Below are positions 50,779 to 62,410 of a stretch of DNA of 64,000 nt, in pieces. The position numbers were made by a program, and so were the translations under genes. Origin of the DNA: Prostheceraeus crozeri (lineage: Eukaryota; Platyhelminthes; Polycladida; Euryleptidae); contig CAJQUW010001841.1 in NCBI GenBank assembly GCA_907163375.1, positions 1-64,000 on the forward strand, written 5' to 3'. The notes beneath the pieces were generated by a model. That model was not told the origin of the DNA. It did not search any database and saw only the letters and a list, made by a program, of their open reading frames with translations. Within the stretch, counting starts at the first letter, position 1, and every line of letters starts with the position of its first letter.

Positions 50779-51523
50779 TCAAGTTACTCGATCATGCAAT
50801 GAACATGTTTGAACGTGTCCTAAAAAGAGGTTGCGTTGCCAAATATCCTTAGATGAAATTGTTTCAAAGTCAAGAGGTTCAAAAATATAATCGTCACTTA
50901 GGGACGCGTATTTTCGGCGCTTGTTTTCCTCAGCAGTTGCTACAGCAGATCCCGGGGTAAGACATACACTGCTGATATTCGGCAAAAAGACCTGGAAATG
51001 ATGTACGGGAAAGATGTCAGTCCATTTTGGCCTCTTGCCGTCTCCTCTATCGAGACCTGGTGGTTCTAGCACTGCTGGTATTCCTGCGCAACAAAGAGCT
51101 CTCCTGATTATATCATTGATTGCAGCATGACGTGTTATTCGACCAGCACATGACAGAGGATGGTGACCCAGCTCATTGACATTTTGTGCACAACGGCAAC
51201 ATTGAAACTCTCACTCTCCCACCGATACGAAGAGCAACACCGGTGCGGAAAGCAACGTCTTCCAAGCAGGTTTCTAAAGTAGGAACTGGAATAACATTCA
51301 ACCAGCAGCCGGAGAAAGGTGCACAAGCTCCTAATATGCGAGCTCTTGATATCTGATAAGCATCTCTCAATTGCTGAACATTATGTTGTTGAATAGCATC
51401 ACTATCCAATGATTTTTTCGATAATTGATAAGTTTCAGGTTGTATTCGAAACATCACTGTATATTTTTCGGCGAGAGAATTACTGACATTCGGCCTCAGG
51501 CATGGATTCCTACCATAGTCCAT
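50779..51523 (-). pseudogene. C-terminal domain fragment of an RT-type mobile element protein
   Basis: Minus-strand frames 51523-51173, 51326-51135 and 51072-50779 join as SRARILGACAPFSGCWLNVI, PVPTLETCLEDVAFRTGVAL, NELGHHPLSCAGRITRHAAI, NDIIRRALLCAGIPAVLEPP, GLDRGDGKRPKWTDIFPV and KRRKYASLSDDYIFEPLDFE. The order (ALRIG, then HxLSC...RH..IN, then DGKRP, then KYxxL...F.PL..ET) is that of a conserved C-terminal domain following RT in many metazoan retroelement-like proteins. At least one frameshift. The RT part is absent. The element class is uncertain. Confidence 0.62.
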
Positions 51524-51782
51524 GCCTCAGGTAAGTAAATTGTTCACCTCAAAAATCACTATGATGTTTGTACATTGCTACCCACCCTGTGTACAGATAT
51601 CTTTGTTTTATCAGAGAACCTATTGCGGATCAGAAAGAAAAGATAGCTAGCTCTCCAACCTCTATTACAAGCTCCATTTCTACCTGTTCACAGACAAGTT
51701 CTTGAATATAATTTTTTATTGAAGGATACAGAAGCAGAGGGTATGGAGTACTTCCCCCTTGCCCTTGATGAAAGGATTTCTG

Positions 51783-51793
51783 GGGGGGGGGGG
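51783..51793 (+). repeat. Poly(G) run
   Basis: About twelve consecutive G residues in an otherwise AT-rich region (CTGGGG...GAGGGTAAGG). Such runs are often sequencing or assembly trouble spots. Confidence 0.8.
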
Positions 51794-51959
51794 AGGGTAA
51801 GGAACGAAATGAGCATCCAATATTCTAGTCTTTCCTTACTGATGTTTCAATGACTCCCACTTGTTTTAACGCAAGGTCGGTAAGTGATGCTGCGAAGACT
51901 GAGCAGACATCTCAATCAGAACTGTAGCTTATTGGGATAATGCCTTGCGAAATGGGAAC

Positions 51960-52350
51960 GACTGTCATGTACCAATGCACTACTTCACTACGTGAAAGAT
52001 TTCCTACGCTGTAGATTCGCAGCTTCTCAAAGGATTGCCATTGGGTTTGATGGCCCCAATGTTATGAAAAATCTAGTTAAACTTATAATAGGATTGAACC
52101 CGTCGATCTTGTATATTCACTGTTTAGCCCACTCAAATCCGTGAGATCGGCCGTCAATGCAAAACTTTTCGCAATGCATTTGAGACATGCTAGGAGATAT
52201 TTGCTTTGGTGGGAGCCCATCCTGAGAGAGTGAAACTGTTTCAGAATATTCAACTGTTGGAGGACTAGCAGTCAACAACAACGAATTTGCAGTCGCTGTC
52301 TAAGACCAGGTGGAGATGTCATCTTGAACAAGATGGATGAATGATTACAT
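51960..52350 (+). pseudogene. hAT-type transposase remnant
   Basis: The plus strand encodes IAIGFDGPNVMKNLVKLIIG, LNPSILYIHCLAHSN and further on NNEFAVAV and SLSKTRWRCHLEQ. The IGFDGANVM..., (Y)HCxAH and LSKTRW spacings are those of the DUF4371/hAT-type transposase RNase H fold, where the first Asp and the His-Cys region lie near the active site. Stops occur, no TIRs were recognised, and the dimerisation domain is missing. Confidence 0.7.
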
Positions 52351-52781
52351 TTATACACTAATATCTGATGGATACCATCTAGATGGAATACATTGCTGAG
52401 GAGTTCGAAGCGGTGCGAAAGAAGGAGTACTTTGGTTTCTTCTAATCCCAACTTCCACTTCTGGCTTTGATCATCGCTTCTTCGTACAATGTGAACTTCG
52501 GTCATATAAAATTCTACTATTTTCATCTTAAATTTGCTTCATCTACTTGCAACGATATACTATAATAGCAAAGAGCAAGCATATGCATTTTGACGAAAGA
52601 ACAATTAAGTTCATAAAGTAAGAAAAAGAATGGAGCGTACTCTAAAACCTAAAAAGACAAAACCTGTGCAAGATGTATTTCATTTTAGTGAACAAATTAA
52701 AATGGAATTCTACTCCTAGTTTTATTAAATTCACATCAGGATGTTTTTTAATCAGCAATTGATATATTTTCATTGTTTCAG

Positions 52782-52822
52782 TTTGCAAGCCAATTATTGC
52801 TCACGGTCGTGGAGCGCACGAG
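52782..52822 (+). CDS. ITPK1: Inositol-tetrakisphosphate 1-kinase, 41-nt internal exon (3 of 4 seen)
   Basis: The exon lies between TTGTTTCAG and GTAAGT. Its first TT completes a Val codon with the G from the previous exon, and it then encodes CKPIIAHGRGAHE, ending in phase 0. This matches the ITPK1 ATP-grasp strand that reads CKTRVAHGTNSHE in the vertebrate protein: the Lys of CKP binds ATP phosphate and the AHG loop follows. At 41 nt the exon is too short for ordinary gene finders; the exact phase on both sides and the conserved motif make it convincing. Confidence 0.9.
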
Positions 52823-52948
52823 GTAAGTCGTACCAAATCGTAATTAGTCATGCATGATCGGACATCAATCGAACAATACAAGCATTAAACATGTTAATTC
52901 TATTTTATATGCATCATGTCTAAGTAGTGATGCAGTGCATCATTCCAG

Positions 52949-53303
52949 GACAATTTTCCATTTTGGATCAGGTTCCCGGCCGCTATGTCCTTCGCTTGAG
53001 GCCATGAATAAAATTTATCTCGTGCACTATTAACATTGCTATCAGTCTTTTTAATCATGCCCCCACCGAAAGAAATGAACAGAAGAAAGCATCAAGCATA
53101 TCTGATGTAATTGCAGTTCATTGTGTCCAAGTGCAATGTGCTTGATAAAGACTCGTTTCAGACGCGATAATGTTATATTTCCACCCAAAATTCGGTTTTG
53201 AGATTATGTGCCCAATAAGTGGAATAGACCACGCCGCGTCTAATGGCCCCGGTCCCGAGGCCGCAGGTGGGCTGGGAACCTGATCCAAAAAGGAAATTGT
53301 CCA
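52949..53303. mobile_element. MITE-like inverted-repeat element
   Basis: The left arm GGACAATTTTCCATTTTGGA... (52949-52978) and the right arm (53272-53303, GGGAACCTGATCC...AATTGTCC) are near-perfect reverse complements around about 290 bp that are more GC-rich than the flanks. No target duplication is visible and nothing is encoded. Confidence 0.7.
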
Positions 53304-54866
53304 AAAGCGATGCTCTGTATCCCAGCGACCCCTACTTTTCTTAGTTTTGCCTCCTTTTTATGCGTCTCCATTCTTCTATCAATTCTTCTGGATTTTCCTT
53401 ACTTTTTTTACTAAATTCTTTTGAAATAGATCTCCCCTCATTCGTAGAAATATCAGAAAATTTAAAGCTCGCTAACATAGACCTCCGAAACTCAAGACAT
53501 CTACAATTTATGAAATAGTTCATGTAAAGTTGTCAGAGCTATGGATAACTATATACAAGCAGCTGGATAGCGCACCTCCAACTAAGTAGATTGGTCGACG
53601 AGGGCAAAGGTCGCCTTGTAAAGGGAACAGGCCACAAATATATGGTCGAGATAGGATTTCCCCAAATGTTGCTAGGGGGAGGGACACAGCGAGATTGTAT
53701 CAGTGCAGAGTGCCGCGAAAAAGTGCAGAGAAAAGAGACATAAACTCTAAAAGTGCAAAACTAAGCCATTGGTAGGTGGATGTCCGCGTGCATGGATCAC
53801 TGCCCATGTATAACCGCCAGCTGTAAATGGCTGAACTATAGAACGCCAGAAGACCTAGCAATCTGCAATCGTGCTTGCAATTATGAAATTCAAGCCCGAG
53901 CTCTGACATGGATTACTGCTTACTATCACGAGAGATGGCCGCCTAGACACTGGAAAATTGAGGAAATAGCAAAGTGATTCCAAGATGTCATCAATACAGA
54001 GATATGGTCATTTTTTGGAAATCTAGACATCTTTCCATATTGAAAAATCTCAAATGCAAAAAAGGCCATTCCTGTGTGAATGATATCTTAAAATCACTTT
54101 GCTTTTTCCTCAATTCTTTATATCACAGAATCTTTTGAAAGTGATGTGTGATTTGGAGCGCACTTTAGAAAAAATCATGCATTACTTTCAAAACATTTTA
54201 TGGTGTAATATTATTGTGCGACATTTCCATGGTTAGAAAATTTGTGTGTATTGTTAGGATGGATCATGGATATCCATGATTAGATGCTTTGACATTTCTG
54301 CCCGGCATTGGACGGCAATAATGCACCATTTCATGCCCACCAACTTCCCATGGCATTCTCACCGTACCAGATAGCCATGAACCGTCGTACGTCATTCCAG
54401 CTTGAGAATCCAGTGATGAATGAATTGGTAAATGGATATTTTGAATCATTTTTAGATAGAAATCCGAATTTCAAATCTATCCAGATTGCAAAAATTCATA
54501 AACTTTCATGATTTTAACGAATTACTATCTATTGAGTCAGCAAGCTTTCATAGACTTCAATAATAGTCAATCAAAGATTTCTCCATCCCTCATTCTATTA
54601 CTAACAGAAATCAAGAATTGTAATATTCATAGACTTCTTACATGTAAGAGCAACATACAATAGCATTATATCATGGATTTTGCAGACAGAAATGAAGATA
54701 TAATGGTATATTCTTATAGTTCAAATGACAACCAAAATCTACGACCCAGAGGGCCGGCAGATTTTGACTTCGTCGTTTGAACTATGAGAAAATCATTCTT
54801 ACGAGATGCCCTTACCCTAATTAGATATCATTTGACTTGTCATTGACATTCTAGACTTCAATACTG
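53304..54866. other. Non-coding stretch
   Basis: It contains an 18-bp palindrome ATCATGGATATCCATGAT at about 54262 and a weak hairpin at about 54717-54780 (AGTTCAAATGACAACC and its mirror). The open frames here show no family resemblance. Confidence 0.45.
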
Positions 54867-57139
54867 ACATGGATTTCTATATAGTATATTGTATCGGGAT
54901 GAGACACTGCCGATATCTACATGCATTAGTAGTCCTGTCTTGAAGACAGTTGATTGTTAAGTATCACGATTATGCTTTCTCAAAGTGACTTTCAAATGTG
55001 TTGTCGATGTGTTGAAAAGACCTTGGTTAATCATTTTCATTAAGTTGATGTTGGGAAACCAAGTAGATCAGATGGCAATAATTCTTTTTTTACTATATGC
55101 TTTATTAATTTCGGCCTCCTCTTAGGCCATCATCAGAAGAAGGCTTCTGATGATGGCTTAAGAGGAGGCCGAAATTAAGAAAGCATATAATAAAAAAAGA
55201 ATTATTGCCATCTGATCTACTTGGTTTCCCAACATCAACTTAATGTGTTGTCGATGGTTGTAGCACAAATTGTAGAACCCAAATCGAAAACAAGATCATA
55301 CTATTTCATTTCATTGTTTCCCAAAAGACGCTGAAAGATTCAGGAAAATACTAGCTGCAAAATATTGGAGAATTTGAAGAGGGAATTTGGAATCACATAA
55401 TATCAAGAACATCTACTCGCACAACAACTTATTGAAATCCGGTGAATTTGTTATTCCTTTTGCTCCCAGTTGATTCAATTATAGCAACTCCATTTTAGGT
55501 AAGTTGTCCGATATCAAGGAACTCGACTATATCGAATGGTCAAAACAGTTAAAAATGGCACATAATTATGTTGAACAACAAAGCTTTGGCTTCAAATGGA
55601 ATATAGAAAAGTTCAGCTCTTTTAACTCATTCTTTCTTACACGAATTAGCCATTCAAGCACTGGAGCAATACAACTACATTGACATTTTGGCAGCGCTCT
55701 AAATTTTCCGGTTTTATCGACGTGATTAGTGCAAAGACTCCGACGATAGGACTTCATAAACGAAGTGAGCATTCCGATCCTATAAAATTAATTCAGAATT
55801 GTTAACTTGACTATCTGGAAAGTTTCCTTGTTGTTGTGCTAGAAGCTTGGGTGGTCTCAAAATCTCTTAGCATGAGTAGAGAGTCATTTTACGACATGAT
55901 CCAATCCACCAAAACCCTTTAAGTGTAATAAGTGTTTCATATCTTTTTGTGGTTCTAAGTATGTCCTCTTCGGACAAATTCATTCGAGTGCCGTTTCAGC
56001 TGGTATCGACAGTCTTCATGTGGAAAAAAATTGATATCTGTGAAGGATGTAACTGATGCAGTAGGAGCAAAATGATTTCTTTTCTAAGCATTCTGAAGTG
56101 TCCCAAAGCTTTGAACGCTGCTGCTGATCGCTCAGAATCAATTAATTTGGATCTTGTCGAGCTTTTTTCAATCATGCCTGAACCCACAAACGCGGACTTA
56201 TGAAAACAGGCATTATATGTAAAGCTTAGATGGATTTATAGTCAGAAAAGTCATCATTAAAAATTGTTGTCCTTCGTGTTATTTGATTCAAATCAAGTGA
56301 GAAGACACCTCGTCCGACACTGCTTCAACGCAGATGAATTTGACAGTAACAACAAATTGTCTGATGAACATGATCATAAAAGCCTGGAATTTATTGACAA
56401 TCCGCATAAAGAAAGCCCGAAAAAATCCTATCCACAAGAACTAATGCAAAATTTTCGAAAAAGTTCTTTGCATTTGTTGGTAAGAATTTTCATCGCGATG
56501 ATTTGAAAATGGACATCCATTTCAATTTTCTGTACTGAAATGATTCGTCAATTGATGTATGAAAAATTACATATCAGCATGGAAATCTGGATGTATAGGC
56601 TATCCGTCCAAGTCTATATTCGAAAGGTGCATAAGTCGTCTAGCAAATTCTCATGTATTTTTCTTGAAATAAGCGATCGATTTATACAAAGTTGTTTGTT
56701 AAGAACGATTGAAATGGATGGCTCCGAAAATTCTGCAACTTCATTCAATTGCTTAATGCACAATCTATCTTCTATCAAAACCGTAAGTAAAGCGCGTGGA
56801 ATGATATAAAGAAACATTCATGCACTAGTTGTGCGAGTAGATGTTCTGGATATTATGTGTTTCCAAATTCCCTCTTCAAATTCTCCAATATTTTGCAGCT
56901 AGTATTTTCCTGAATCTTTCAGCGTCTTTTGGGAAACAATGAAATGAAATAGTATGATCTTGTTTTCGATTTGGGTTCTACAATTTGTGCTACAACCATC
57001 GACAACACATTTGAAAGTCACTTTGAGAAAGTATAATCGTGATGCTTAACAATCAACTGTCTTCAAGACAGGACAACTAGTGTATGTAGATATCGGCAGT
57101 GTCTCATCCCAATATAGAATACTATATAGAAATCCATGT
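54867..57139. mobile_element. Long-TIR foldback element
   Basis: Arms of about 315 bp (54867-55426, excluding a 233-bp insertion and its duplicated target; and 56828-57139) are reverse complements with few mismatches. The 1.4-kb centre has no recognisable gene; frames at 56264-56506 (plus) and 55566-55772 (minus) are unassigned. It is a foldback or a non-autonomous long-TIR DNA transposon. The dispersed repeat at 57149 starts just outside. Confidence 0.82.
55010..55242. mobile_element. Hairpin insertion, PLE-terminus type, copy 2
   Basis: It is inserted in the left foldback arm; the intact right arm is the empty site. A 15-bp duplication AATGTGTTGTCGATG flanks it (54995-55009 and 55242-55256). 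Bases 55041-55242 form an almost perfect hairpin of about 98-bp arms. The tip reads CTTCTGATGATGGCTTAAGA then GGAGGCCGAAATT, with intact CTGATGA and GAAA boxes as in a hammerhead core. Confidence 0.9.
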
Positions 57140-57148
57140 TAATATATT

Positions 57149-57500
57149 CATTGTTGCTGAACCAATGACATCAAAAGTCCAAAATTTTCCAGATCTGTAA
57201 AATACTCAAATCTGTGATCATTTTCTGCGTAGCCCATACAGCTCAGAACATTAAAGTATATGTCAAGCTTGAGATGTCTACGAGTCGAAATAGTGAACCA
57301 TAGCAATCACCTCAACGCCATTTTCACTGAAATTGCAGTGATGGACGGTGAAATACTCCTACCTCACTACATAGCAAATTAGCCGGCCATAATTATGCAA
57401 TTAAGGCCGTCTAATTTGGAATAGGAGATATATAAACGACTTTCATAGAAAAATGACATGTGAAATATCGGCTGACAAACCTACTTACTCAGTAACAATT
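57149..57500 (+). repeat. Dispersed repeat, copy 2
   Basis: Same orientation and limits as 18172-18532, including CATAATTATGCAATTAAGGC, GATATATAAACG and the shared end CAGTAACAATT. Confidence 0.8.
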
Positions 57501-58605
57501 CCAGACAGTGTCGGCTGCTGACGCAACCTCGTCTACGTCTGATATTTCTGCCCTAAAAGTCAATGATATAGTGCTACTTTTTGTTTTTATAGGCCAATCA
57601 ATAGAACTTGAGTGCTGCCTTTGCGGTTATGTTAAGAAAAGCGACAGGCATTCTTATTATTAAATTGCGTATACATTTTCGTTTATTGCTGTCTTGCAGA
57701 TGAGAATTCGTCCGACTCGCAGGGCCCTATATTAAGTACAAGTTTGGGCTTAACACTGAATATTTTTCTATTTTTTGACTGAATTTAGTGTAATTATGAT
57801 GAAAAAATAGAGTCTGGAGCATTTGTAAATCGTAGGAGTAGCTCATTTGTAACTTATCAAGACAAATTTTAAAATTATCCCTGATTTTATCTACTTTTGT
57901 GATAAAATATCCCTACTTTTGTGTTAAACTCTCCCTACTTATCTACCTACTTTTTGCTGGAAGTGCGCTGGGATGCCTTATGCGTATTGAAAGAATTTTA
58001 GGATGCTCCAAATACAAACTGAAATTTGTTGCTTTATTGTATACACCTTATTGTACACGTATTACTTCAAAAGTAGAAAATGTAGAGAATGTAGAAAAAA
58101 CTCAGAAAAGCAAATAATTCCACGCAATCTATTTTCATCGAAAACCACATTATTACGTGAAATACCCAGATTAATGTGTGGTCTTATTTAATGAAGCGCA
58201 AAAATTGAACGCACACAACAATCATATCACAGTTTGCAGTACAAATTATGTAGCACGTCGGCATTGAATAATTGAATTGCATTACATGAGATGGAATGCC
58301 GTTGTAACATGGTGATGTGTGTTATTTCTGCAGTCCGCCTTCCACTGGCAGGCAGTGTTCGCCGGAAAAAGTAGCTTTCTGAAGCATGTTGAGACTCTGA
58401 TGTCGTCATCATTTATGAAGAGCACTTTTTCTTATTGAAGAATGATGACGTGAAGCGCTAAATAACGTTGTTTGTCGTTTTTTTGAACTCAACAATTTTG
58501 AATTTAGTGATTCATTTGATGTGAGTGCTGCATGTTTTGGCTGGCTAGATATGGATACGCTCGCAAATTTTCAAAATTTACCAACTACAACTGGTTTATA
58601 CGTGT
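57501..58605. other. Non-coding stretch
   Basis: No coding region or repeat recognised. Confidence 0.45.
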
Positions 58606-59515
58606 ATATAAATAAAGCCATTAAATTCATTTTAAGAAAATCAAAACTATTACTTTGCGCAATGCATTTCGTCCATTCTTATACAAGTGCAAACATTGAA
58701 CTGAATACAAACTTTAAAATCATGCACTTACAGAGTAATTATACTAAATCTATGAACAAAATTGAGAGCATGCAAGCCTATCAGACTGAAAGATATGAAA
58801 CAATTGAGTAATTAACCTAGATATTAAAAGAAGCAAAAAAGGAAGACTTGATAACTGCCACGGTAAATAAAGGGTTGACACAAAATCTTTTTGCTGGGAA
58901 AGGTCGTGGTTTTCACGGAAGATAGTGGGAGACTGGAGAATCCCTAATTTATTTACCAATTTCATTGTACCTGTGGAAGCAAGCACGTTGGGAAGATGGC
59001 AAGATGTCTGAATGAGAGAGTTTCGGAACACCTTCCTAAGTGGCTAGCCAACCCATGAAAGTGTTCACCCAGATCTACAACAATTCCAGCAAGTAGCATT
59101 GCTAGACATTTGCATCTTCAATAACGAGAGACAATCAGCAAGCAAAAACTTTAATATTAAGTACCACATGAACAGCATACGGACATTAGGGATTCTCGAG
59201 TCTCTTGTTATGTTATGTTAAAACCACGACCTTTCCCAGCAAAAAGATTTTGTGTCAACCCTTTATTTACCGTGGTAATTATCAAGTCTTCTTTTTTGCT
59301 TCTTTTAATATCTGGGTTAATTACTCAATTGTTTTATGTCTCTAAGTCTGCATACTCTCAATTTTGTTCATAGATTTAGTATAACTACTCTATAAGTGTA
59401 TGATTTTAAAGTTTGTATTCAGTCCAATGTTTGCACTTGAATAAGAGTGGACGAAATGCATTGTGCAAAATAATAGTTTTGATTTTCTTAAAATGAATTT
59501 AGTGGCTTTATTTAT
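58606..59515. mobile_element. Foldback element with arms of about 330 bp
   Basis: 58606-58950 and 59186-59515 are reverse complements with minor differences (for example both contain GGGTTGACACAAAATCTTTT or its mirror). The loop is about 235 bp. The open frames in the arms are by-products. No transposase or clear target duplication. Confidence 0.85.
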
Positions 59516-59569
59516 ACATAAATTGAGTAAAGGGGAACCATTTTTTTAAAGAACTGCAACTGGCTTATA

Positions 59570-60253
59570 CAGTGGAAGATGGTTAATCGACAAGGTTCGG
59601 GATCAGTTAAACCTTGTCGATTAAGGATACTTGTCGACTGTAGAAACCATTCTCTATTTCATACACTTCGAACCTTACAGCATGTTTGATCCGCAGTTAT
59701 CACCCCGCTTACAAAAATATCGAATATCTGATAAAAAAAGCAAAGAAATTTAAAAAACAACCCTTTACTAAAACATGTTTATGCAAATTGAACACATAGC
59801 CTACATGCGAGTATAACTTCTAGGTTCTGTAAAATTATCAAAACAAAAATGCCTCACTTTCTGTAAAAGTCGGTTATTTTTGCTTGCTTGTAAGATGCGG
59901 CAGCGAAAACTAGGTTTTGCTGTTCGTTGAGAGTCGCTGTGCTCAACCTGTGCTCTTCAAAAAATATTTTCAGCTCATCGATTTGTCGCAGGGCTTGAAT
60001 ACGAGAGATCACAATTCTTGAAACTTCATCCTCCTCCTCATTATCTTAGCTATTCCAGGAGCCACTAGAATGAGAGTATAGCTGACAGGTCACGTGATTG
60101 CTACATCACACACCTTGTCGATAAAAGGGACTTTCACAGCGAATTTCTTGTCGATTAAAGAATTATTTGAGCATATTGTACCGGGACTTGGACGATCTCG
60201 TCGATAAAAGAGACTTGTTGTTTATCGGGTTATCGATTAACCATCTTCCACTG
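59570..60253 (-). mobile_element. pogo/Tigger-type element, internally deleted
   Basis: TA-flanked inverted ends CAGTGGAAGATGGTTAATCG (59570, and inverted at 60234-60253). CAGTGGAA is typical of pogo/Tigger TIRs. On the minus strand, about 60075-59870 encodes EEEDEVSRIVISRIQALRQI and DELKIFFEEHRLSTATLNEQ, like the C-terminus of Tigger transposases (helical end after the DDE domain). The catalytic core is deleted. Subterminal TTGTCGAT motifs recur at both ends. Confidence 0.8.
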
Positions 60254-60343
60254 TATTATGTTTTAAATAATTCTAATATCGTTTTTTATATAACTTAACT
60301 CTATTTATTGAAACTGTGGAATGAGTCTATTTCTTCCCTTTAG

Positions 60344-60503
60344 ATGTGTATAGTCTTCAATAAAGACGGACTGAAAGATATACCACCACCTATGGTAGCT
60401 CAATCATTTATCAATCACAATGCCTTCCTTACCAAAGTATTTGTCGTCGGAGCTGCTATTCAAGCATCAAGACGGCCTTCACTGAAGAATTTTTCTGCTG
60501 GAA
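60344..60503 (+). CDS. ITPK1: Inositol-tetrakisphosphate 1-kinase, internal exon (4 of 4 seen)
   Basis: This 160-nt exon lies between TTCCCTTTAG and GTAAGTG. It begins in phase 0 with ATG (an internal Met, not the start) and ends one base into a codon. It encodes CIVFNKDGLKDIPPPMVAQS, FINHNAFLTKVFVVGAAIQ and RRPSLKNFSAG. QxFINHNAxLxKVxVVG and RPSLKN are hallmark ITPK1 sequences lining the ATP and inositol phosphate sites; the vertebrate protein reads VVQNFINHNAVLYKVFVVGE here. The C-terminal exons with the metal-binding DIN motif are expected downstream, beyond the window. Confidence 0.96.
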
Positions 60504-62340
60504 GTAAGTGTAAATTCACGTGTTTATTCATACATGTAAATTCTATTGGTCATCCCTTCTTTATTCATCCTATGAATGTGACAACTGTTCATTTTCCATA
60601 GCTTGATAAAAACCATGCATTGAAGTGATAAGAGCGATTGCGCTGTGATTAAACTGCAAATTTATTATTAATAGTATGATTAACTATCATTATATATTGT
60701 ATTATATAAATGACATAAAGTCCACCTGAATATAGCAAGTTGGAGATAAGAATGTCAATTTTTAGATGACTCGCAAGGCGTTATTAGCTAATTAAATCGT
60801 TTTTAAACGTGATCATCACATTCTGTTCGACATGCTAAAAACAGACTCTCGGTGCAATTCTGCCGTGAATTATTTACTAGCTTCATGCAACCTTGATAAC
60901 AGTCATCATGTCACCTTCGAAAATCAAGCGATGAGCTTCTACTGTCTTTCACATGAGACCAACAGCTCCCAATAACATTGAGGCCAGGAGAGTTCGATGG
61001 TCACTCTTTACAGGAGTGTCACGTGGTTTTCATGAAGCCACTCTTTTGTTACCATTGAAACGTGGTATGGGAAAGAATAATGCTTCAGGTCGATTATTTG
61101 CCACATAGATGTATCTTTCATCCAAAATTTCGATGCTTTACTTTGAATTTAGCGTTTCCTCTCATTTGAAGGTGACAAGTCCTGTGCGGCCTATTGAAGA
61201 TGGATAGACCTGCACTACAGCTTTTGTAATAAGTTTGTAATCATGCCTTTAGCTTTCCCACATGACCTGCGAATGTAGTCGAAACCAGTCACCGATCTGT
61301 TAAAATCGCTTTCATCGGAAACATTACTTGAACATTGACTTTTTCTTACATGACTCCGATGGAATTGAAGTATCATTCGATGCTAATTCTCTGTCAACAT
61401 GGGCTCTCTTAAAGGTCGTCGAGCAGAAAATTTGATGTCTTTCTGTAAACGCAGACCACCCAGACATTCGCTTTTTTCGCTTTTTCGAAAATATGCCTGA
61501 ATTTTCGCCTTTATCGAGTGGCATTCGTTTTTTTCGCTTTTTTGGTAGAGCAGGAAAAAAAATTCGAAGTACAGGTATTTTTTACATGTTGACAACGCGA
61601 CGCAGCATTTTGTCATGTTGCCCTTTACTTTAGTCATGCTATCATCTGTGTGTTGACAATTGAATGCACATCTTGACGATTGCATAATCTTATGTAATAA
61701 CTATATTATATAGGAATTGGAAAATGTGCCCTTAGTGCGAGTAACAAAAAAAGTCATGTAGCAATTCTTGAAGGCAAAGCCTTGTCGTAGTGCGTTCCGG
61801 TAAATGCACAATTTTTTTCAGTAACTTTGAGGTCATGGTGCTATAACATTTACACGATTCTGAATTGATGCATGTTGAAAGTACATGCGGGTCACATACT
61901 ACAAATGAATGTCATCGAATTTATCATTCAAGGAATTCGAGACATTAATCCATGCTGGCCTGTCAGAGACACACGGGAAGCCTACTATCGAGTTTTCTTA
62001 GTCGATTGATGTTGGATTAGTGAAACAATTCAGTTCAGTTTGTGCGAATGAGTGAGGTGCATTGCATAATGTTGATAAATAGGCCTAAGAAATTGAGATG
62101 ATAATATACACAATGGAATATTTTCTGTTGAATTTTTTATTGCACTGTCACTTTCACTGTGATTTTCGTGAAGTACGTGTGTAGCTAGGCAAAAGGTCGA
62201 TGTGTATAATAATCACTTTGCATCTACTGATTGATACTACTAAGACATTGATATGATCGGATATGTGTAGCCTATTTTCTTATAACCACTTGAAACTTTC
62301 TGAGTTATAGATTGAAAAATAGATGTACCAGTAGGCCTGA
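60504..62340. other. ITPK1 intron start, no further exon seen
   Basis: The next ITPK1 exon should encode the segment after FSAG and then the IDxNxFPGY region; I found neither here. A short repeat CATTCGNTTTTTTCGCTTTTT occurs twice (about 61464 and 61522). Confidence 0.5.
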
Positions 62341-62343
62341 TAT

Positions 62344-62344
<1 letters not shown>

Positions 62345-62375
<31 letters not shown>

Positions 62376-62378
62376 TTA
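62345..62378 (+). repeat. (ATC)n microsatellite, LINE 3' tail
   Basis: About eleven ATC triplets directly at the 3' end of the LINE at 62341-63535. Confidence 0.95.
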
Positions 62379-62410
62379 TTTTCGTCAGCATTTTTCCCTC
62401 TTGCGAGGGG

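Larger units (their letters stand above)
46753..52781 (+). other. ITPK1 intron of about 6 kb
   Basis: Bounded by GTGAGC and TTGTTTCAG. It contains a Tc1-like element, LINE fragments and a hAT remnant. The part 46753-48229 shows nothing that I recognise. Confidence 0.85.
52823..60343 (+). other. ITPK1 intron of about 7.5 kb
   Basis: Bounded by GTAAGT and TTCCCTTTAG. It holds MITE and foldback elements, a dispersed repeat and a pogo-like element. Confidence 0.85.

Noticed and set aside
53780-53977. 65-residue Cys/Trp-rich frame
   Set aside because: No splice sites, no family resemblance, and no conservation evidence available.
54308-54511. Frame beginning DGNNAPFHAHQLP, similar to the Tc1 second catalytic motif
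   Set aside because: Neighbouring transposase motifs and TIRs are missing, and the resemblance is only about eight residues.
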